Origin: Oceanobacillus sp. HTM 045
Lineage (GTDB): Bacteria > Pseudomonadota > Alphaproteobacteria > Rhodobacterales > Rhodobacteraceae
Assembly (NCBI GenBank): GCA_009733745.1
Contig: WNWL01000003.1
Coordinates: 558,001-622,000 of the forward strand
Reading direction: 5' to 3'
DNA: 64,000 nt
The notes under the pieces were generated by a model, which ran no database searches, was not told the origin of the DNA, and saw nothing but the letters and a program-made list of their open reading frames with translations. A program made the position numbers and the translations under genes. Position 1 is the stretch's first letter, and each line of letters opens with the position of its first letter. Positions 53,220 to 62,552 of this stretch are shown here, piece after piece.

Positions 53220-54202
53220 CGCGCCAGGCCGGCGAGCGAACGCACGATCTGGATTACCGACGGGCCGATCAGGATGAGGATCAGCGGCGGCACGGTGAAC
53301 ATCATCGTGCCGAGCGTCAGCTTGGTCGGCAGGACGTTCGCCTTCTCCTCCGCGCGCATCAGGCGCTTGTCGCGCATCTCGGCGGCATAGACGCGGAGCG
53401 CCTGTGCGATCGAGGTACCGAAGGTGGTGGACTGGATCAGCACCGTCACGAAGGCGGAGATGTCGTTAACGCTGCACCGGTCCGCGAAGTCGCGCAGCAC
53501 CGTGATCCTGTCCTTGCCGGCGCGAAACTCCTGGCTGACGATCTCCAGTTCCTCGGCCAGCGGGCCGGAGGAGAGCTTCATCTCGTCGCCGACGCGGGCC
53601 ATAGCCTGGTCGAGCGACTGGCCGCCCTCGATGCAGACCAGCATCATGTCCATCGCGTCCGGGAAGGCGTTCGCGATGTTCTCCTGCCGGGCCGCGATGG
53701 AGCGTTTCACCCAGTAGATCGGCACGAAGAACCCCAGCAGCGCCATCAGCAGCGAGATGATCATCGCGAAGACGAGATCGGGGTTCTCGGGGATAAGCAG
53801 GAAGAAGATCAGGCCGATGGCAAGGCCGAGGAGGCCGCCGATGGCGCGTGCGAAGTAGTAGGTGCGGACCGCAGATGCGCCCTTATAGCCCGCGGCGCGC
53901 AGCTGCTTGCGCACCTCGCTCATCTCGGCTTCGCTGCCGGGCTCCAGGTAGGGCGCAAGGCGCGAGAGGCGGCCGTCGTCGGTGTCGGAGCGCAGGTCTA
54001 CCAGCGCGTCCTTGATGTTCTCGTCACGGAAGTTGAGCCGGTCGACCGGGTCCTTGGTCTTGCGAAGCAGGAGCGGCGCGGCGACCAGGGCCAGCACGAT
54101 GCCGATGCCCGCGATCGCGTAGAACGGTCCCGCCGGGCCGAAGCTGTCGGTCAGCGACTGCCAGATGCTCTCCATCATTCCGGTCTGTTCCTGGAGGATC
54201 AT
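53216..54202 (-). CDS. tadC: Tad pilus inner-membrane platform protein TadC
   Basis: 328 residues with a T2SSF domain. Membrane segments lie near residues 22-45, about 140-175 and about 290-320. DAMDMMLVCIEGGQSLDQAMARVGDEM and ELEIVSQEFRAGKDRITVLRDFADRCSVNDISAFVTVLIQSTTFGTSIAQALRVYAAEMR are the family core. It forms the membrane platform with TadB. It begins 3 nt after tadB. An internal ATG pair (eight codons in) is an alternative start. Confidence 0.93.
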   Translation of the reverse strand: MILQEQTGMMESIWQSLTDSFGPAGPFYAIAGIGIVLALVAAPLLLRKTKDPVDRLNFRDENIKDALVDLRSDTDDGRLSRLAPYLEPGSEAEMSEVRKQLRAAGYKGASAVRTYYFARAIGGLLGLAIGLIFFLLIPENPDLVFAMIISLLMALLGFFVPIYWVKRSIAARQENIANAFPDAMDMMLVCIEGGQSLDQAMARVGDEMKLSSGPLAEELEIVSQEFRAGKDRITVLRDFADRCSVNDISAFVTVLIQSTTFGTSIAQALRVYAAEMRDKRLMRAEEKANVLPTKLTLGTMMFTVPPLILILIGPSVIQIVRSLAGLAR

Positions 54203-54205
54203 GGG

Positions 54206-55165
54206 TCAGACCTTGATGTTCACGAGCATGCGCATGAAAATGATGTTCACTACCAAGAGGATGAAGGTCAGGATCGCCCCCGGCATGAACAGCGGGTGGT
54301 CCGACACCTTGTCGTAGTAGTCGGGCTGCACGAGCTGCACCAGCAGCAGGGCGACAATCGGGAAGATCGACAGGAACCAGCCCGACCAGCGCGCCTCCGC
54401 CGTGATGGCGCGGACCTTCCGGAACAGCTTGAACCGCGAGCGGATTACGCCGGCGAGACCTTCGAGGATCTCGGCGAGGTTGCCGCCCGACGTGGCCTGG
54501 ATGTTCACGGCGATGGCAAGGAAGCGCAGGTCGTGGACCGGCACGCGGTGGGCGAGACGTTCCAGCGCGTCGGAGATGTTCGCACCGTAAGTCGCCTCGT
54601 CCGAAATCAGGCCGAACTCGGTGCCCAGCGGATCCGGCATCTCGCGCGCGACGATGGCGATGGCCGAGTTGAGCGGGTGGCCGACGCGGAGGCTGCGCAC
54701 CATCAGGTCGAGCGCGTCGGGAAGCTGTTCCTCGAACAGCGAAATGCGCTTCTTGGCTTTCGACCGGAGCTGCATGTAGAGCGCGCCGTAACCAGCGGCG
54801 ATCGACGCGATGATCTTGATCGGCAGCGCCGCGGAGGTGAACAGCGAGAACAGCAGGAACGCCACGACCATCAGGATCGCGAGCGTGATCGCGATCATCG
54901 GGACGGAGAGGCTGATATTCGCGTGCTTGGCCTGCTCGACCAGCATGCCGACGACCGGGAAGCGCACCGCGCCGGAGGACTTGTCGCGCTCCGCCCGGAG
55001 GATCGACATGACCTCCTCGGCGTCCTTGCCCTCCTGGAGCATGGCGAGGCGCCGGTTGACCCGCTTCTCGCGGCGCAGCGTCTTGCCGAAGACGATAAGG
55101 TAGAGGCCCTCGACCATGAGGACGATGCCGATGAAGATCAGCGCGTAGATGATCGGCTGAAACAT
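54206..55165 (-). CDS. tadB: Tad pilus inner-membrane platform protein TadB
   Basis: 319 residues with a T2SSF domain. Membrane segments fall around residues 6-25, 95-140, 265-285 and 295-315. ISLFEEQLPDALDLMVRSLRVGHPLNSAIAIVAREMPDPLGTEFGLISDEATYGANISDALERLAHRVPVHDLRFLAIAVNIQATSGGNLAEILEGLAGVIRSR is the family core. It pairs with TadC next to the CpaF ATPase to drive Flp assembly. Confidence 0.93.
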   Translation of the reverse strand: MFQPIIYALIFIGIVLMVEGLYLIVFGKTLRREKRVNRRLAMLQEGKDAEEVMSILRAERDKSSGAVRFPVVGMLVEQAKHANISLSVPMIAITLAILMVVAFLLFSLFTSAALPIKIIASIAAGYGALYMQLRSKAKKRISLFEEQLPDALDLMVRSLRVGHPLNSAIAIVAREMPDPLGTEFGLISDEATYGANISDALERLAHRVPVHDLRFLAIAVNIQATSGGNLAEILEGLAGVIRSRFKLFRKVRAITAEARWSGWFLSIFPIVALLLVQLVQPDYYDKVSDHPLFMPGAILTFILLVVNIIFMRMLVNIKV

Positions 55166-55198
55166 CCGGTTAGTTCCTCGGCCTCGCCTCTATTTCCC

Positions 55199-56653
55199 TC
55201 ACTGCTCCGGCCGGAACAGCGTTGCCGGGAGCTCGTAGCCCCACTGCTTGAACCGGTCGGCAAACTGCGACCGGATACCGGTGGCCGTGTAGCGCCCGCG
55301 AATCTTGCCGTTGGCATCCACACCGTGGCGCTCGAACTTGAAGATTTCCTGCATCGTGATGATGTCGCCTTCCATGCCGACCACCTCGGAGATGGACGTC
55401 ATGCGGCGGACACCGTCCGACATGCGGCTGACCTGCACGATCAGCTGGACGGCGGAGGCGATGTTGGTGCGGAGCGCCTTCAGCGGCAGGTCGATGCCCG
55501 ACATGCCGAACATGTTCTCGATACGCGACAGCGCGTCGCGCGGGCTGTTGGCGTGCAGCGTGGTCATCGACCCGTCATGGCCCGTGTTCATGGCCTGAAG
55601 CATGTCGATCACCTCTTCGCCGCGGACCTCGCCGACGATGATGCGGTCGGGGCGCATACGCAGCGCGTTCTTGAGCAGGTCGCGCGGGGTGACGGCGCCC
55701 TTGCCCTCGACGTTGGCCGGCCGGCTCTCCATGCGCCCGATATGGGTCTGCTGGAGCTGAAGCTCGGCGGTGTCCTCGATGGTGACGATGCGTTCCTCGT
55801 TGCCGATGAACGAGGAAAGCGCGTTCAGCGTGGTCGTCTTACCGGAACCGGTACCGCCCGACACCAGCACGTTCAGGCGCGTGCGCACGCAGGCATGCAG
55901 GTAGAGCGCCATTTCTTCCGAGAACGCCTTGCCGTCGATCAGCTTGTCGACGGTGAACGGCATCTTGGAGAATTTACGAATCGAGAGCAGCGCACCGTCG
56001 ACCGCGCAGGGCGGGACGATCGCGTTGACGCGCGAGCCGTCGGCGAGGCGGGCGTCGACCCAGGGCTGGCTTTCGTCGACGCGGCGGCCGACGGCAGAGA
56101 CGATCTTGTCGATCACCCGCATCAGGTGCCGTTCGTCCTTGAACTGGACCTGCGTCTCTTCCAGCTTGCCCTTGCGCTCGATGAAGCACTGCCGGTGCGT
56201 GTTGACCAGGATATCCGTGATGGTCGGGTCGCGGAGCAGGGGCTCCAGCGGGCCGAGGCCGATGACCTCGTCAAGCAGTTCTCCGCAAAGGCGCTCGAAT
56301 TCCGGGCCGGACAGGACCAGATCGCCGCCCGACAGCTCCTCGCGCGCGATGCCCGCGATCTCGCGGCGCAGTTCCTGCTCGGAGACCTTGTCGATGGCGG
56401 CGAGGTTGAGGGTTTCCAGCAGCCGCTGATGCAGTTCGACCTTGAGGTCCAGCAGGCGCTGGCGTCGCTTCATGTCGCTTTCGCTGGCACGCGGCGCGGC
56501 GGGCGCCGACATGCGGGCAAGGCGGTCCTTGCGCGCCGCGTTCTCCGCGGTCGGCATCTGCATCTGGGGAGCCTGGGGTGCTTCCGGCGCCGGTTGCGCC
56601 TGGTCGCCCGCGGGGACCTTCTCCGGCGTCGTCGTGCGCATTCGCTTGAACAT
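55199..56653 (-). CDS. cpaF: Tad pilus assembly ATPase CpaF/TadA
   Basis: A 484-residue hexameric type II/IV secretion ATPase. The N-terminal 70 residues are a Pro/Gln/Ala-rich variable region. The N-domain runs to about residue 220 ([20 protein letters not shown]). The ATPase core has [22 protein letters not shown] (Walker A) near 245, an Asp/Glu-box [12 protein letters not shown], Walker [34 protein letters not shown] and the His-box segment. It powers pilus extension. Confidence 0.96.
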   Translation of the reverse strand: MFKRMRTTTPEKVPAGDQAQPAPEAPQAPQMQMPTAENAARKDRLARMSAPAAPRASESDMKRRQRLLDLKVELHQRLLETLNLAAIDKVSEQELRREIAGIAREELSGGDLVLSGPEFERLCGELLDEVIGLGPLEPLLRDPTITDILVNTHRQCFIERKGKLEETQVQFKDERHLMRVIDKIVSAVGRRVDESQPWVDARLADGSRVNAIVPPCAVDGALLSIRKFSKMPFTVDKLIDGKAFSEEMALYLHACVRTRLNVLVSGGTGSGKTTTLNALSSFIGNEERIVTIEDTAELQLQQTHIGRMESRPANVEGKGAVTPRDLLKNALRMRPDRIIVGEVRGEEVIDMLQAMNTGHDGSMTTLHANSPRDALSRIENMFGMSGIDLPLKALRTNIASAVQLIVQVSRMSDGVRRMTSISEVVGMEGDIITMQEIFKFERHGVDANGKIRGRYTATGIRSQFADRFKQWGYELPATLFRPEQ

Positions 56654-56672
56654 GCTTCAGTCCACCCGTGAC

Positions 56673-57914
56673 TTACTCGGCCTTCGCTGTCTTGCGAGCG
56701 ATTTCCTTCGCCAGCCCCTGCGCGATCCGCGAGATTTCCTTGCGCACCGGGTTCGATTTGGCGACCTCCGCCAGGGGGACACCCTGATCGCAGGCGTTCA
56801 TCACCTGTTTTCCGCCGTCGGCGAGCAGGTGCGTGAACTCGATCCCGAGACTCTCGGCAACACGCTTCACGCGAGTCTTGCCGGTAAGATCGGTAAGACC
56901 TGGGGCACGATTAAGGCAGAAGATCATTTTCTCCAGCGGCATCTCCTCGGCCCGGAGCGCGCGCAGGAAACGGAACATGTTCTGCGCCGAGCGCATGTCG
57001 ATCTCCATCAGCGCGTAGAACACTTCCGACGCGCTGTAGACCTGCTCGGACCAGTTCATCAGCGCCTGCGGCATGTCGACGACGACGAAGTCGAACGCCT
57101 CCTTGGCGAGGTTCAGGATCGCGCCGACCTCGCCGGGCGCGACGATGTCGAGCGGCAGCGCATCGCGCGGCGCGGTCAGGACCGAAAGCCGCCCCTGGTA
57201 GGACGAAAGGGCCTGGTCGAAGCCGGTCTGATCCAGCGTCGAGGCCTCCGAGATCAGCTCGTACACGGCCTCGCGGCGCGGCACGTCGAGATAGGTCGCG
57301 ACCGAGCCGTACTGGAAGTTGAAGTCCAGCAGCGCGATCTTCATGCCCTGCTTGCGGGTCTCCAGCGCGATCTCCCACGCGAGGTTGGTCGCGAAGGTCG
57401 ACGCGCCGACGCCGCCGGCAACGCCGTAGACGCCGATGATGCGGCCGAGGCGCTTCGGCTCGTCCTTCTGGTTCTCGACGACCGCCTCTGCCCGGAGCAG
57501 TTCGGCCCGCTTCACCCGAAGCCGGCCGATCGCCTCCTGCAGCGCGCCCGAGGGTTCGGGGAAGGGTGCGAACTCCGCGACGCCTTCCCGCATCAGGCGG
57601 TGCATCACGCGCGGCGACAGGTCGCCGACGACGAGCAGGACGAGCCGCCCCGCCGCGTTCGCCTTGCGGATCGCCTCCGCCGACGCCTCGACGATCTCGC
57701 TGGCATCGCTGTCGATGCAGATCAGGACGACGCCTGTCTCTTCCTCGTCGGCGAAGATGTCATCGGCTTCCTCGATCGAGATCGCGCGCCAGTGACCGGG
57801 GCCGAACTCGAGGTCGAGTTCCTCGAACAATGCTTCTCCGGCACCGAAACCCTCGGCGAGGACAAACGCCTCGGCAGGGGTCGTCGGTCCGGACTTCTTG
57901 AGACTCAATGCCAT
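56673..57914 (-). CDS. cpaE: Tad pilus localisation ATPase CpaE/TadZ
   Basis: 413 residues. An N-terminal receiver-like domain (about 1-130) precedes a ParA/MinD-type ATPase: IIGVYGVAGGVGASTFATNLAWEIA near residue 155, with the deviant P-loop GGVGAST that lacks the usual final Lys, then ALLDFNFQYGSVATYLDV and DFVVVDMPQALMNW. It places the pilus machine in the cell. ATG 57914 is chosen because the longer TTG start at 57962 would overlap tadE by 29 bases. Confidence 0.92.
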   Translation of the reverse strand: MALSLKKSGPTTPAEAFVLAEGFGAGEALFEELDLEFGPGHWRAISIEEADDIFADEEETGVVLICIDSDASEIVEASAEAIRKANAAGRLVLLVVGDLSPRVMHRLMREGVAEFAPFPEPSGALQEAIGRLRVKRAELLRAEAVVENQKDEPKRLGRIIGVYGVAGGVGASTFATNLAWEIALETRKQGMKIALLDFNFQYGSVATYLDVPRREAVYELISEASTLDQTGFDQALSSYQGRLSVLTAPRDALPLDIVAPGEVGAILNLAKEAFDFVVVDMPQALMNWSEQVYSASEVFYALMEIDMRSAQNMFRFLRALRAEEMPLEKMIFCLNRAPGLTDLTGKTRVKRVAESLGIEFTHLLADGGKQVMNACDQGVPLAEVAKSNPVRKEISRIAQGLAKEIARKTAKAE

Positions 57915-57933
57915 GGCGGTACGCGTTCCCGTA

Positions 57934-58602
57934 TCAGTTCGAAGAACTAAGGTCTTCGCCAAACGCGCTGGCCGTCACGCTGCGCAGTGTAAGCGTATCC
58001 CAGTTCTCTTCGTCGGCCGCGGCCATCTCCACCTTCGGGCGCTGCGGATTCGAGGAGTCCTTGGTCACGAAGAGGTCGAGGAAGCTGAGCAGTTGCAGCG
58101 GCGATGGCCGCGACTTGATGGTCACCCGGACCTCGGGAACCATCGGGCCGCCCGCATAGCCCAGCCGGTGATAGTAGTACCCCACCGTCACGTCATCGGC
58201 GGTGATGCTGGGATAGAGCCGCTGCATCTCGGTCAGCAGGTCGTTGAACCGCGCCGAGTTGCACTGGGCGCTCAGGGCCGCGCCGTCGCATACCCAGGGA
58301 CCGCCCGGGTCGAGGCATGCATCGGTGCCGATCGCCCCGCCCTGGTAACAGGCGTCGCCATAGGCGCCGTAGCGATAGTGGATGGTGTTGGCCGACGGCA
58401 TGCCGGTATGCACCGGATCACGCGTCACCACGAATCGCGCACCCACCTGCGCCGCCTTCTGAGCGGTGAGGGTGAAGTGGTAGGCGATTCCGATCTCGAA
58501 AATGGTCAGCACCAGGATCATCAGCGGCAGGAAGATGATGATCATCTCCACCGTGGTGGCGCCTCTCTCGTCCTTCAGGAAGGAACGAAACTTCGCGTTC
58601 AT
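57934..58602 (-). CDS. TadE-like pseudopilin
   Basis: 222 residues from ATG 58602, preceded by AAGGAGG 8 nt upstream. The N-terminal FLKDERGATTVEMIIIFLPLMILVLTIFEIGIAY is a prepilin-type signal, with cleavage expected near the RGATTVE region and a Glu at the +5-like position. The rest is periplasmic, with four Cys (ACYQGG, DACLD, WVCDG, AQCNS) that probably form disulfides. Minor pseudopilins of this type start or cap Flp pili. Confidence 0.88.
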   Translation of the reverse strand: MNAKFRSFLKDERGATTVEMIIIFLPLMILVLTIFEIGIAYHFTLTAQKAAQVGARFVVTRDPVHTGMPSANTIHYRYGAYGDACYQGGAIGTDACLDPGGPWVCDGAALSAQCNSARFNDLLTEMQRLYPSITADDVTVGYYYHRLGYAGGPMVPEVRVTIKSRPSPLQLLSFLDLFVTKDSSNPQRPKVEMAAADEENWDTLTLRSVTASAFGEDLSSSN

Positions 58603-58616
58603 GTCCGCACCCTCCT

Positions 58617-59180
58617 TCAGCATTCGCTGTTGAGAACCATCACCCAGTTGCACGAACTGGTCTCGCTGGGCGGAACCTCGCCGACATACCGGGCGGTGTC
58701 GCTCGCGAACATGTTGATGGCAGGAATCGTGCTGTCGACGCCCGAGTAGACGTCGAGAAGCGCGAGGAGCGGCATCTTGTACTGGACGGCCGAATCGACC
58801 GTCACGACGCGGTACTCGGTCCGGAAGCTGCCCGAGGTACCCGTTGCGACCTCGATCGAGGCCTCGAAGGACACCAGCGTGTCGATATCGTCATCGATGC
58901 CGACGGAAATCCCGAGGCGGTCGGCGATCAGCTGCTGGGCCTCGTCGATGAAGTGCTGCCTGATCGTCCCGTCCGCGTTCAGCGGGGCGCGCGCCAGGAA
59001 GCGCGAAGCGTCACCCGTCGCCGCGTCCAGCGCGTCGCGCATCTGCAGCGCGCCGCCATACTCCGACGCGATCACCATCACGCCGATCAGCAGCGGCACG
59101 CTGACCACGAATTCTGCGCCCGCGGAGCCCGACTCGTCTCTCGCGTAGCGGCGTAGCCTTTGACCGAGATTTCTCAGCAT
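58617..59180 (-). CDS. Second TadE/TadG-like pseudopilin
   Basis: 187 residues from ATG 59180 (GTG 59186 is an alternative), with AAGGG upstream. The prepilin-like YARDESGSAGAEFVVSVPLLIGVMVIASEYGGALQMRDALDAATGDASRFLA is followed by a periplasmic domain with two C-terminal Cys (SSCNWVMVLNSEC). Translation continues into tadE with a 14-nt gap. It is a shorter relative of the next gene and probably another minor pseudopilin. Confidence 0.85.
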   Translation of the reverse strand: MLRNLGQRLRRYARDESGSAGAEFVVSVPLLIGVMVIASEYGGALQMRDALDAATGDASRFLARAPLNADGTIRQHFIDEAQQLIADRLGISVGIDDDIDTLVSFEASIEVATGTSGSFRTEYRVVTVDSAVQYKMPLLALLDVYSGVDSTIPAINMFASDTARYVGEVPPSETSSCNWVMVLNSEC

Positions 59181-59218
59181 ACTCACACCCTTGGCCCGTT
59201 AACACACGTCGTCAGTAT

Positions 59219-59239
59219 ACCGCGCCCGGTGGGCGCGGT
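59219..59239. terminator. Hairpin between ompA and the tadE-like genes
   Basis: A perfect 9-bp stem ACCGCGCCC-GGT-GGGCGCGGT lies 48 nt past the OmpA-protein stop and 39 nt before the tadE-like start. No T-tract follows on minus. It could reduce read-through or protect an mRNA end, dividing the tad locus into two expression units. Confidence 0.5.
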
Positions 59240-59286
59240 CACGCATAACGGAGTCGCGAGCCATGGGCGGGGCCCCAATCCCGGGC

Positions 59287-59928
59287 CTAGCCGCCCGTGC
59301 CCGCGGTAGAGCTTGCGCTCTCGATATCGATCCCGCCGCCCTGGTAGCTGTCATAGACGCGCTGGGCGTAGATCCCGTCGATGCCGTCGCCGACATAGCC
59401 GCGGATGAAGCCGGTCACCAGGGTCTCGGCGCGGCGATTCTTGCGCTCGCGATCCTGGGTGGCTACGAGAAGCTCCGATTCGCCCCGGCTCTCGGCGGCG
59501 ATCAGGCGCTTGCGCGAGATGCCCTTCGAGACAAGGTAACGGACCACGGCCCGCGCCCGGCGAAGGCCGAGACGCTGGTTGTAGGCGTTGGAGCCGACGG
59601 CGTCGGTATGCCCGACGACGGTCATCCGGACGTCCCGGTGGTCCTTCAGCCAGGCCACCTGAGTATCGAGCGCGGCGCGTGCTGCCGCGTCGAGGTGGCT
59701 CCGGTTGAAGTCGAAGTTGACCACGGGGGTCGCGTTCGCCCGGAAGCGCTCGTTGAGGTCGATCAGACGGCCCTCGAGATCCGAGTAGGCGATCTGGCGG
59801 ACGATGTTGGTCGCCGCCGCCTCGCCGTAGTAGGCCGAGGTGACCGATTCGCCGGCCGGTGCGCAGGCGACGAGCGCCAGCGCCGGAACCAGGCAGAGCG
59901 CAGGGCGGTTCAGGGTTTTCCGTGCCAT
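59287..59928 (-). CDS. OmpA-family lipoprotein of the tad locus
   Basis: 213 residues from ATG 59928. Lipoprotein signal MARKTLNRPALCLVPALALVAC, lipidated Cys near residue 22. The C-terminal OmpA domain binds peptidoglycan: VVNFDFNRSHLDAAARAALDTQVAWLKDHRDVRMTVVGHTDAVGSNAYNQRLGLRRARAVVRYLVSKGI. A short tail follows. OmpA-like proteins next to cpaC probably anchor the secretin complex. It begins 4 nt after cpaC. Confidence 0.9.
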   Translation of the reverse strand: MARKTLNRPALCLVPALALVACAPAGESVTSAYYGEAAATNIVRQIAYSDLEGRLIDLNERFRANATPVVNFDFNRSHLDAAARAALDTQVAWLKDHRDVRMTVVGHTDAVGSNAYNQRLGLRRARAVVRYLVSKGISRKRLIAAESRGESELLVATQDRERKNRRAETLVTGFIRGYVGDGIDGIYAQRVYDSYQGGGIDIESASSTAGTGG

Positions 59929-59932
59929 TGCC

Positions 59933-61351
59933 TCACTCCACCACATATCCGAAGTCGCCATCGAAGCCCTGTCCGGCCACGTCGCTGTAGGTGGCGGGCA
60001 GGTCGGTCGTGCCGAACAGGAACAGTTCGGCCTCGTTCGGGATGCGGACGCGGTCGATCGGGAGTTCCAGATCCGTGTCCGACACCGGCGTCACGAGGTG
60101 AGCCGTCACGATGATCACCAGTTCGGTCTGGCCGCGGTTGTAGTCGACGCTGCGGAACAGCGTGCCGAGAACGGGGACGTCACCGAGCCAGGGTACCTGG
60201 CTGATGGTGTCGTTGAAGTCGTCCTGCAGCAGGCCCGCGATCGCGAAGCTCTGACCGTCGCGGAGCTCCACGACCGTCTCGGCCCGGCGCACGTTGAAGC
60301 CGTTCACCGTCACGCCGGCCGCGATGTTCGCGACGACGGTCGGGTCGATGCTGGAGACCTCGGTGGAGATCGTCAGGTTGATCAGATCATCGTCGAGAAC
60401 GATCGGCGCGAAGTTCAGGCTGACACCGATCGGCTTGAAGGTGATCGTGACGTCGCCCTCGTCGCCGACGACCGGCACCGGGAACTCGCCACCCGCCAGG
60501 AACCGCGCCTCGTGGCCCGAAAGCGCCACCAGGTTCGGCTCGGCCAGCAGCCGTGCGAAGCCCTTCTGCTCGAGAGCGTCGAGCGAAAGATCCAGCGTCA
60601 CGTCACCGGCGATGCCGATGATGTTGAGGAAGCCGAACGGATCCGCAATCGTCGTCGCGGTAGATGCGACGCCGCCGGGGCCGGTGTTCGTGCCGGTCGT
60701 GTCGCCGCCCGAGCCGCCGACGCCGGAGACGTCCGAGCCCTGGATGGCGATGCCGAAGTTGACGCCCAGCTCCTTCGCGGCGGAGCGGGTCATCTCGGCG
60801 ACGCGTACCTTCAGCAGAACCTGCTGCGTCCCGCCGACCGACATCATGTTGGCGACGTTGTCACCGGCATACTGCCGCGCGAGCGTCATGGCCCGGTCGA
60901 TCTTGGCCTTGCCCGAGACGGTGCCCGAAAGGACGAGACCGTTGCCGGCAGTGCGCACCTCGATCGGTTCGCCGGGCAGAAGCGCCCGAAGCCGCGCCTT
61001 GAACTCCGACAGGTCGGGTCCGACGCGAATCTCCACGTTGGTGATGAGCCGGCCGCCCTCTCCGAGGATGGTCAGCGTCGTCACGCCCGGCGACTTGCCG
61101 AGGATGTAGAGCGTCTGGTTGGAAAGTGCCGCGACGTCGGCGATGGCGGGCTGCGCCACCGATACCTCGGCGAAAGGCTGCGCGCTTTCCAGCACGACGG
61201 CCCGGTTCACGTTGACAAACACGTTGTTTGACGTGAGCCCGCGAGCGACCCGGAGGACGGACGGACCCGTTTGCGCCGATGCATACGGCGTCAGAACTGC
61301 GAGGGCAGAGACGATCACCGTCGCCAGTGCCAGAAAGCGTGTTGCGTTCAT
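59933..61351 (-). CDS. cpaC: Tad pilus outer-membrane secretin CpaC/RcpA
   Basis: 472 residues from ATG 61351, with GAGGGAG just upstream. Signal peptide ends near TPYASA. A pilotin/BON-like N-domain contains FVNVNRAVVLESAQPFAEVSVAQPAIADVAALSNQTLYILGKSPGVTTLTIL. The secretin domain has VLLKVRVAEMTRSAAKELGVNFG, a Gly/Thr-rich loop and LDLSLDALEQKGFARLLAEPNLVALSGHEARFLAGGEFPVPV, ending with PWLGDVPVLGTLFRSVDYNRGQTELVIIVTAHLV. It forms the outer-membrane pore. Confidence 0.96.
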   Translation of the reverse strand: MNATRFLALATVIVSALAVLTPYASAQTGPSVLRVARGLTSNNVFVNVNRAVVLESAQPFAEVSVAQPAIADVAALSNQTLYILGKSPGVTTLTILGEGGRLITNVEIRVGPDLSEFKARLRALLPGEPIEVRTAGNGLVLSGTVSGKAKIDRAMTLARQYAGDNVANMMSVGGTQQVLLKVRVAEMTRSAAKELGVNFGIAIQGSDVSGVGGSGGDTTGTNTGPGGVASTATTIADPFGFLNIIGIAGDVTLDLSLDALEQKGFARLLAEPNLVALSGHEARFLAGGEFPVPVVGDEGDVTITFKPIGVSLNFAPIVLDDDLINLTISTEVSSIDPTVVANIAAGVTVNGFNVRRAETVVELRDGQSFAIAGLLQDDFNDTISQVPWLGDVPVLGTLFRSVDYNRGQTELVIIVTAHLVTPVSDTDLELPIDRVRIPNEAELFLFGTTDLPATYSDVAGQGFDGDFGYVVE

Positions 61352-61639
61352 CTCCCTCACCTAAGATTTTACGGTGCGCGACCGCGCCGGGAAGATGCCC
61401 CCTCGGCATCACGGCAAACCTAATATCAAAAAACGCACATGCTCAAGCAGTTAGGAGTGGCTTCTTGCGTAACATGTCAGCAATCGGGCTCGATTATTGC
61501 AAATCGGCATCGCATCCTGATTGCAGAAAACGCGGAGACTCCTCCCCCAACGGTCGTTTCGAACGCGAACGAACTCGATGATTCGCGGCGCGCCTCGAAA
61601 AGGGCGCTGCCGCGAACGATACAGTGGTGGCTGACCGGC

Positions 61640-62488
61640 TCAGTCGGTCGCTGCGCCGGTCGGCTCTTCTTCCTTGAACTCGCGCCGGACCTCGTCGACA
61701 CCGCGGCGAATCACGACACCCACGGAACCGGCTTCCGGAACCGGGGTCGGCTCGGGCGCAGCCTCGGGATCGAAGTCCCGGCTCGAGAACGCGCCCACAT
61801 CAGTGACCGGCTCGATCTCGTCGGCGCCGCGCAGTGCCAGGGTGAGCTTGCCGGCCTGCTGCGCTGTCGTCAGCATCAGCATTTCTTCCGGGGTCACCTC
61901 GACCGTCGCGGTGCGCCCGAGGCGCGGCGAGGCCGATTCCGTGTCGGAATGCTGGTCGACCGCGATCACGGTGACCTTCTGCAGGATGATCTCGCTGCGC
62001 AGCTCGCGGTTCACGGTGCGCGTGAGAACGATGTCGACCTGGTCGCCCGGGGCGACGAAGCCGGCGACGCCGCTCAGGGCGTCGATGCGCAGCGTGAAGG
62101 CGCGCTTGCCCGGCGAAAGCGTCGAAACCAGGCGGGGGCGCTCGCCGAACCCGCTGATCTTGCCCATGAGGATCGCTTCGCCCGGTTCGATCGCGCGCAG
62201 AACGAAGCGCGGTTCCTCGTCACCGGTGCCGAAGAGATCGTCGAGAGAGGTAAAGGCGCCGTCCGGCACTGCGCCGCGCGGCCACTGGACCATGCGGACA
62301 TTCTGCTCGGTAAGCGCATTGCCCTGGCGGAGCGACTCGCCGGCGACGATCACGCCGACCGTCTCGGGGCCGGTGTTGCGCCTGGCAAGTGCGGCCTCGA
62401 CCGCGCGGAACTTTTCGGAAGCAAAGAATATGGCGCCGCCCGCGAGGACGACGCCGAAGACGAGAACGAGAAGCGCGATGAGTCGCAT
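61640..62488 (-). CDS. cpaB: Tad pilus assembly protein CpaB/RcpC
   Basis: 282 residues. N-terminal membrane segment (RLIALLVLVFGVVLAGGAIFFA), then a SAF domain with TVGVIVAGESLRQGNALTEQNVRMVQWPRGAVPDGAF and GEAILMGKISGFG. The RcpC core has FTLRIDALSGVAGFVAPGDQVDIVLTRTV and VAVDQHSDTESASPRLGRTATVEVTPEEMLMLTTAQQAGKLTLALRG. It sits in the periplasm near the secretin. A 288-bp gap (61352-61639) before cpaC is unusually long for this locus and could hold an internal promoter. Confidence 0.94.
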   Translation of the reverse strand: MRLIALLVLVFGVVLAGGAIFFASEKFRAVEAALARRNTGPETVGVIVAGESLRQGNALTEQNVRMVQWPRGAVPDGAFTSLDDLFGTGDEEPRFVLRAIEPGEAILMGKISGFGERPRLVSTLSPGKRAFTLRIDALSGVAGFVAPGDQVDIVLTRTVNRELRSEIILQKVTVIAVDQHSDTESASPRLGRTATVEVTPEEMLMLTTAQQAGKLTLALRGADEIEPVTDVGAFSSRDFDPEAAPEPTPVPEAGSVGVVIRRGVDEVRREFKEEEPTGAATD

Positions 62489-62508
62489 GTAACTCCCTCA
62501 GCCTCTAC

Positions 62509-62550
62509 GGTCCCGACAACCACTACGCCTGAAGGATCAGGCGCGGGACC
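62509..62550 (-). terminator. Nested hairpin between flp and cpaB
   Basis: An inner 7-bp stem CGCCTGA-AGGA-TCAGGCG (62526-62543) is enclosed by an outer pair GGTCCCG (62509-62515) and CGGGACC (62544-62550), with 10 unpaired nt on one side. It starts 3 nt past the flp stop on minus. No T-run follows. Such a structure can block part of transcription or stabilise the pilin mRNA, giving more Flp than Cpa proteins. Confidence 0.65.
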
Positions 62551-62552
62551 GA

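Noticed and set aside
53213-56671. An open frame of about 1150 codons on plus opposite tadC-tadB-cpaF
   Set aside because: It is antisense to three clear tad genes. Its Arg/Ala/Asp/His-rich composition is that of a complementary frame in high-GC DNA, and it shows no domain or ribosome site.
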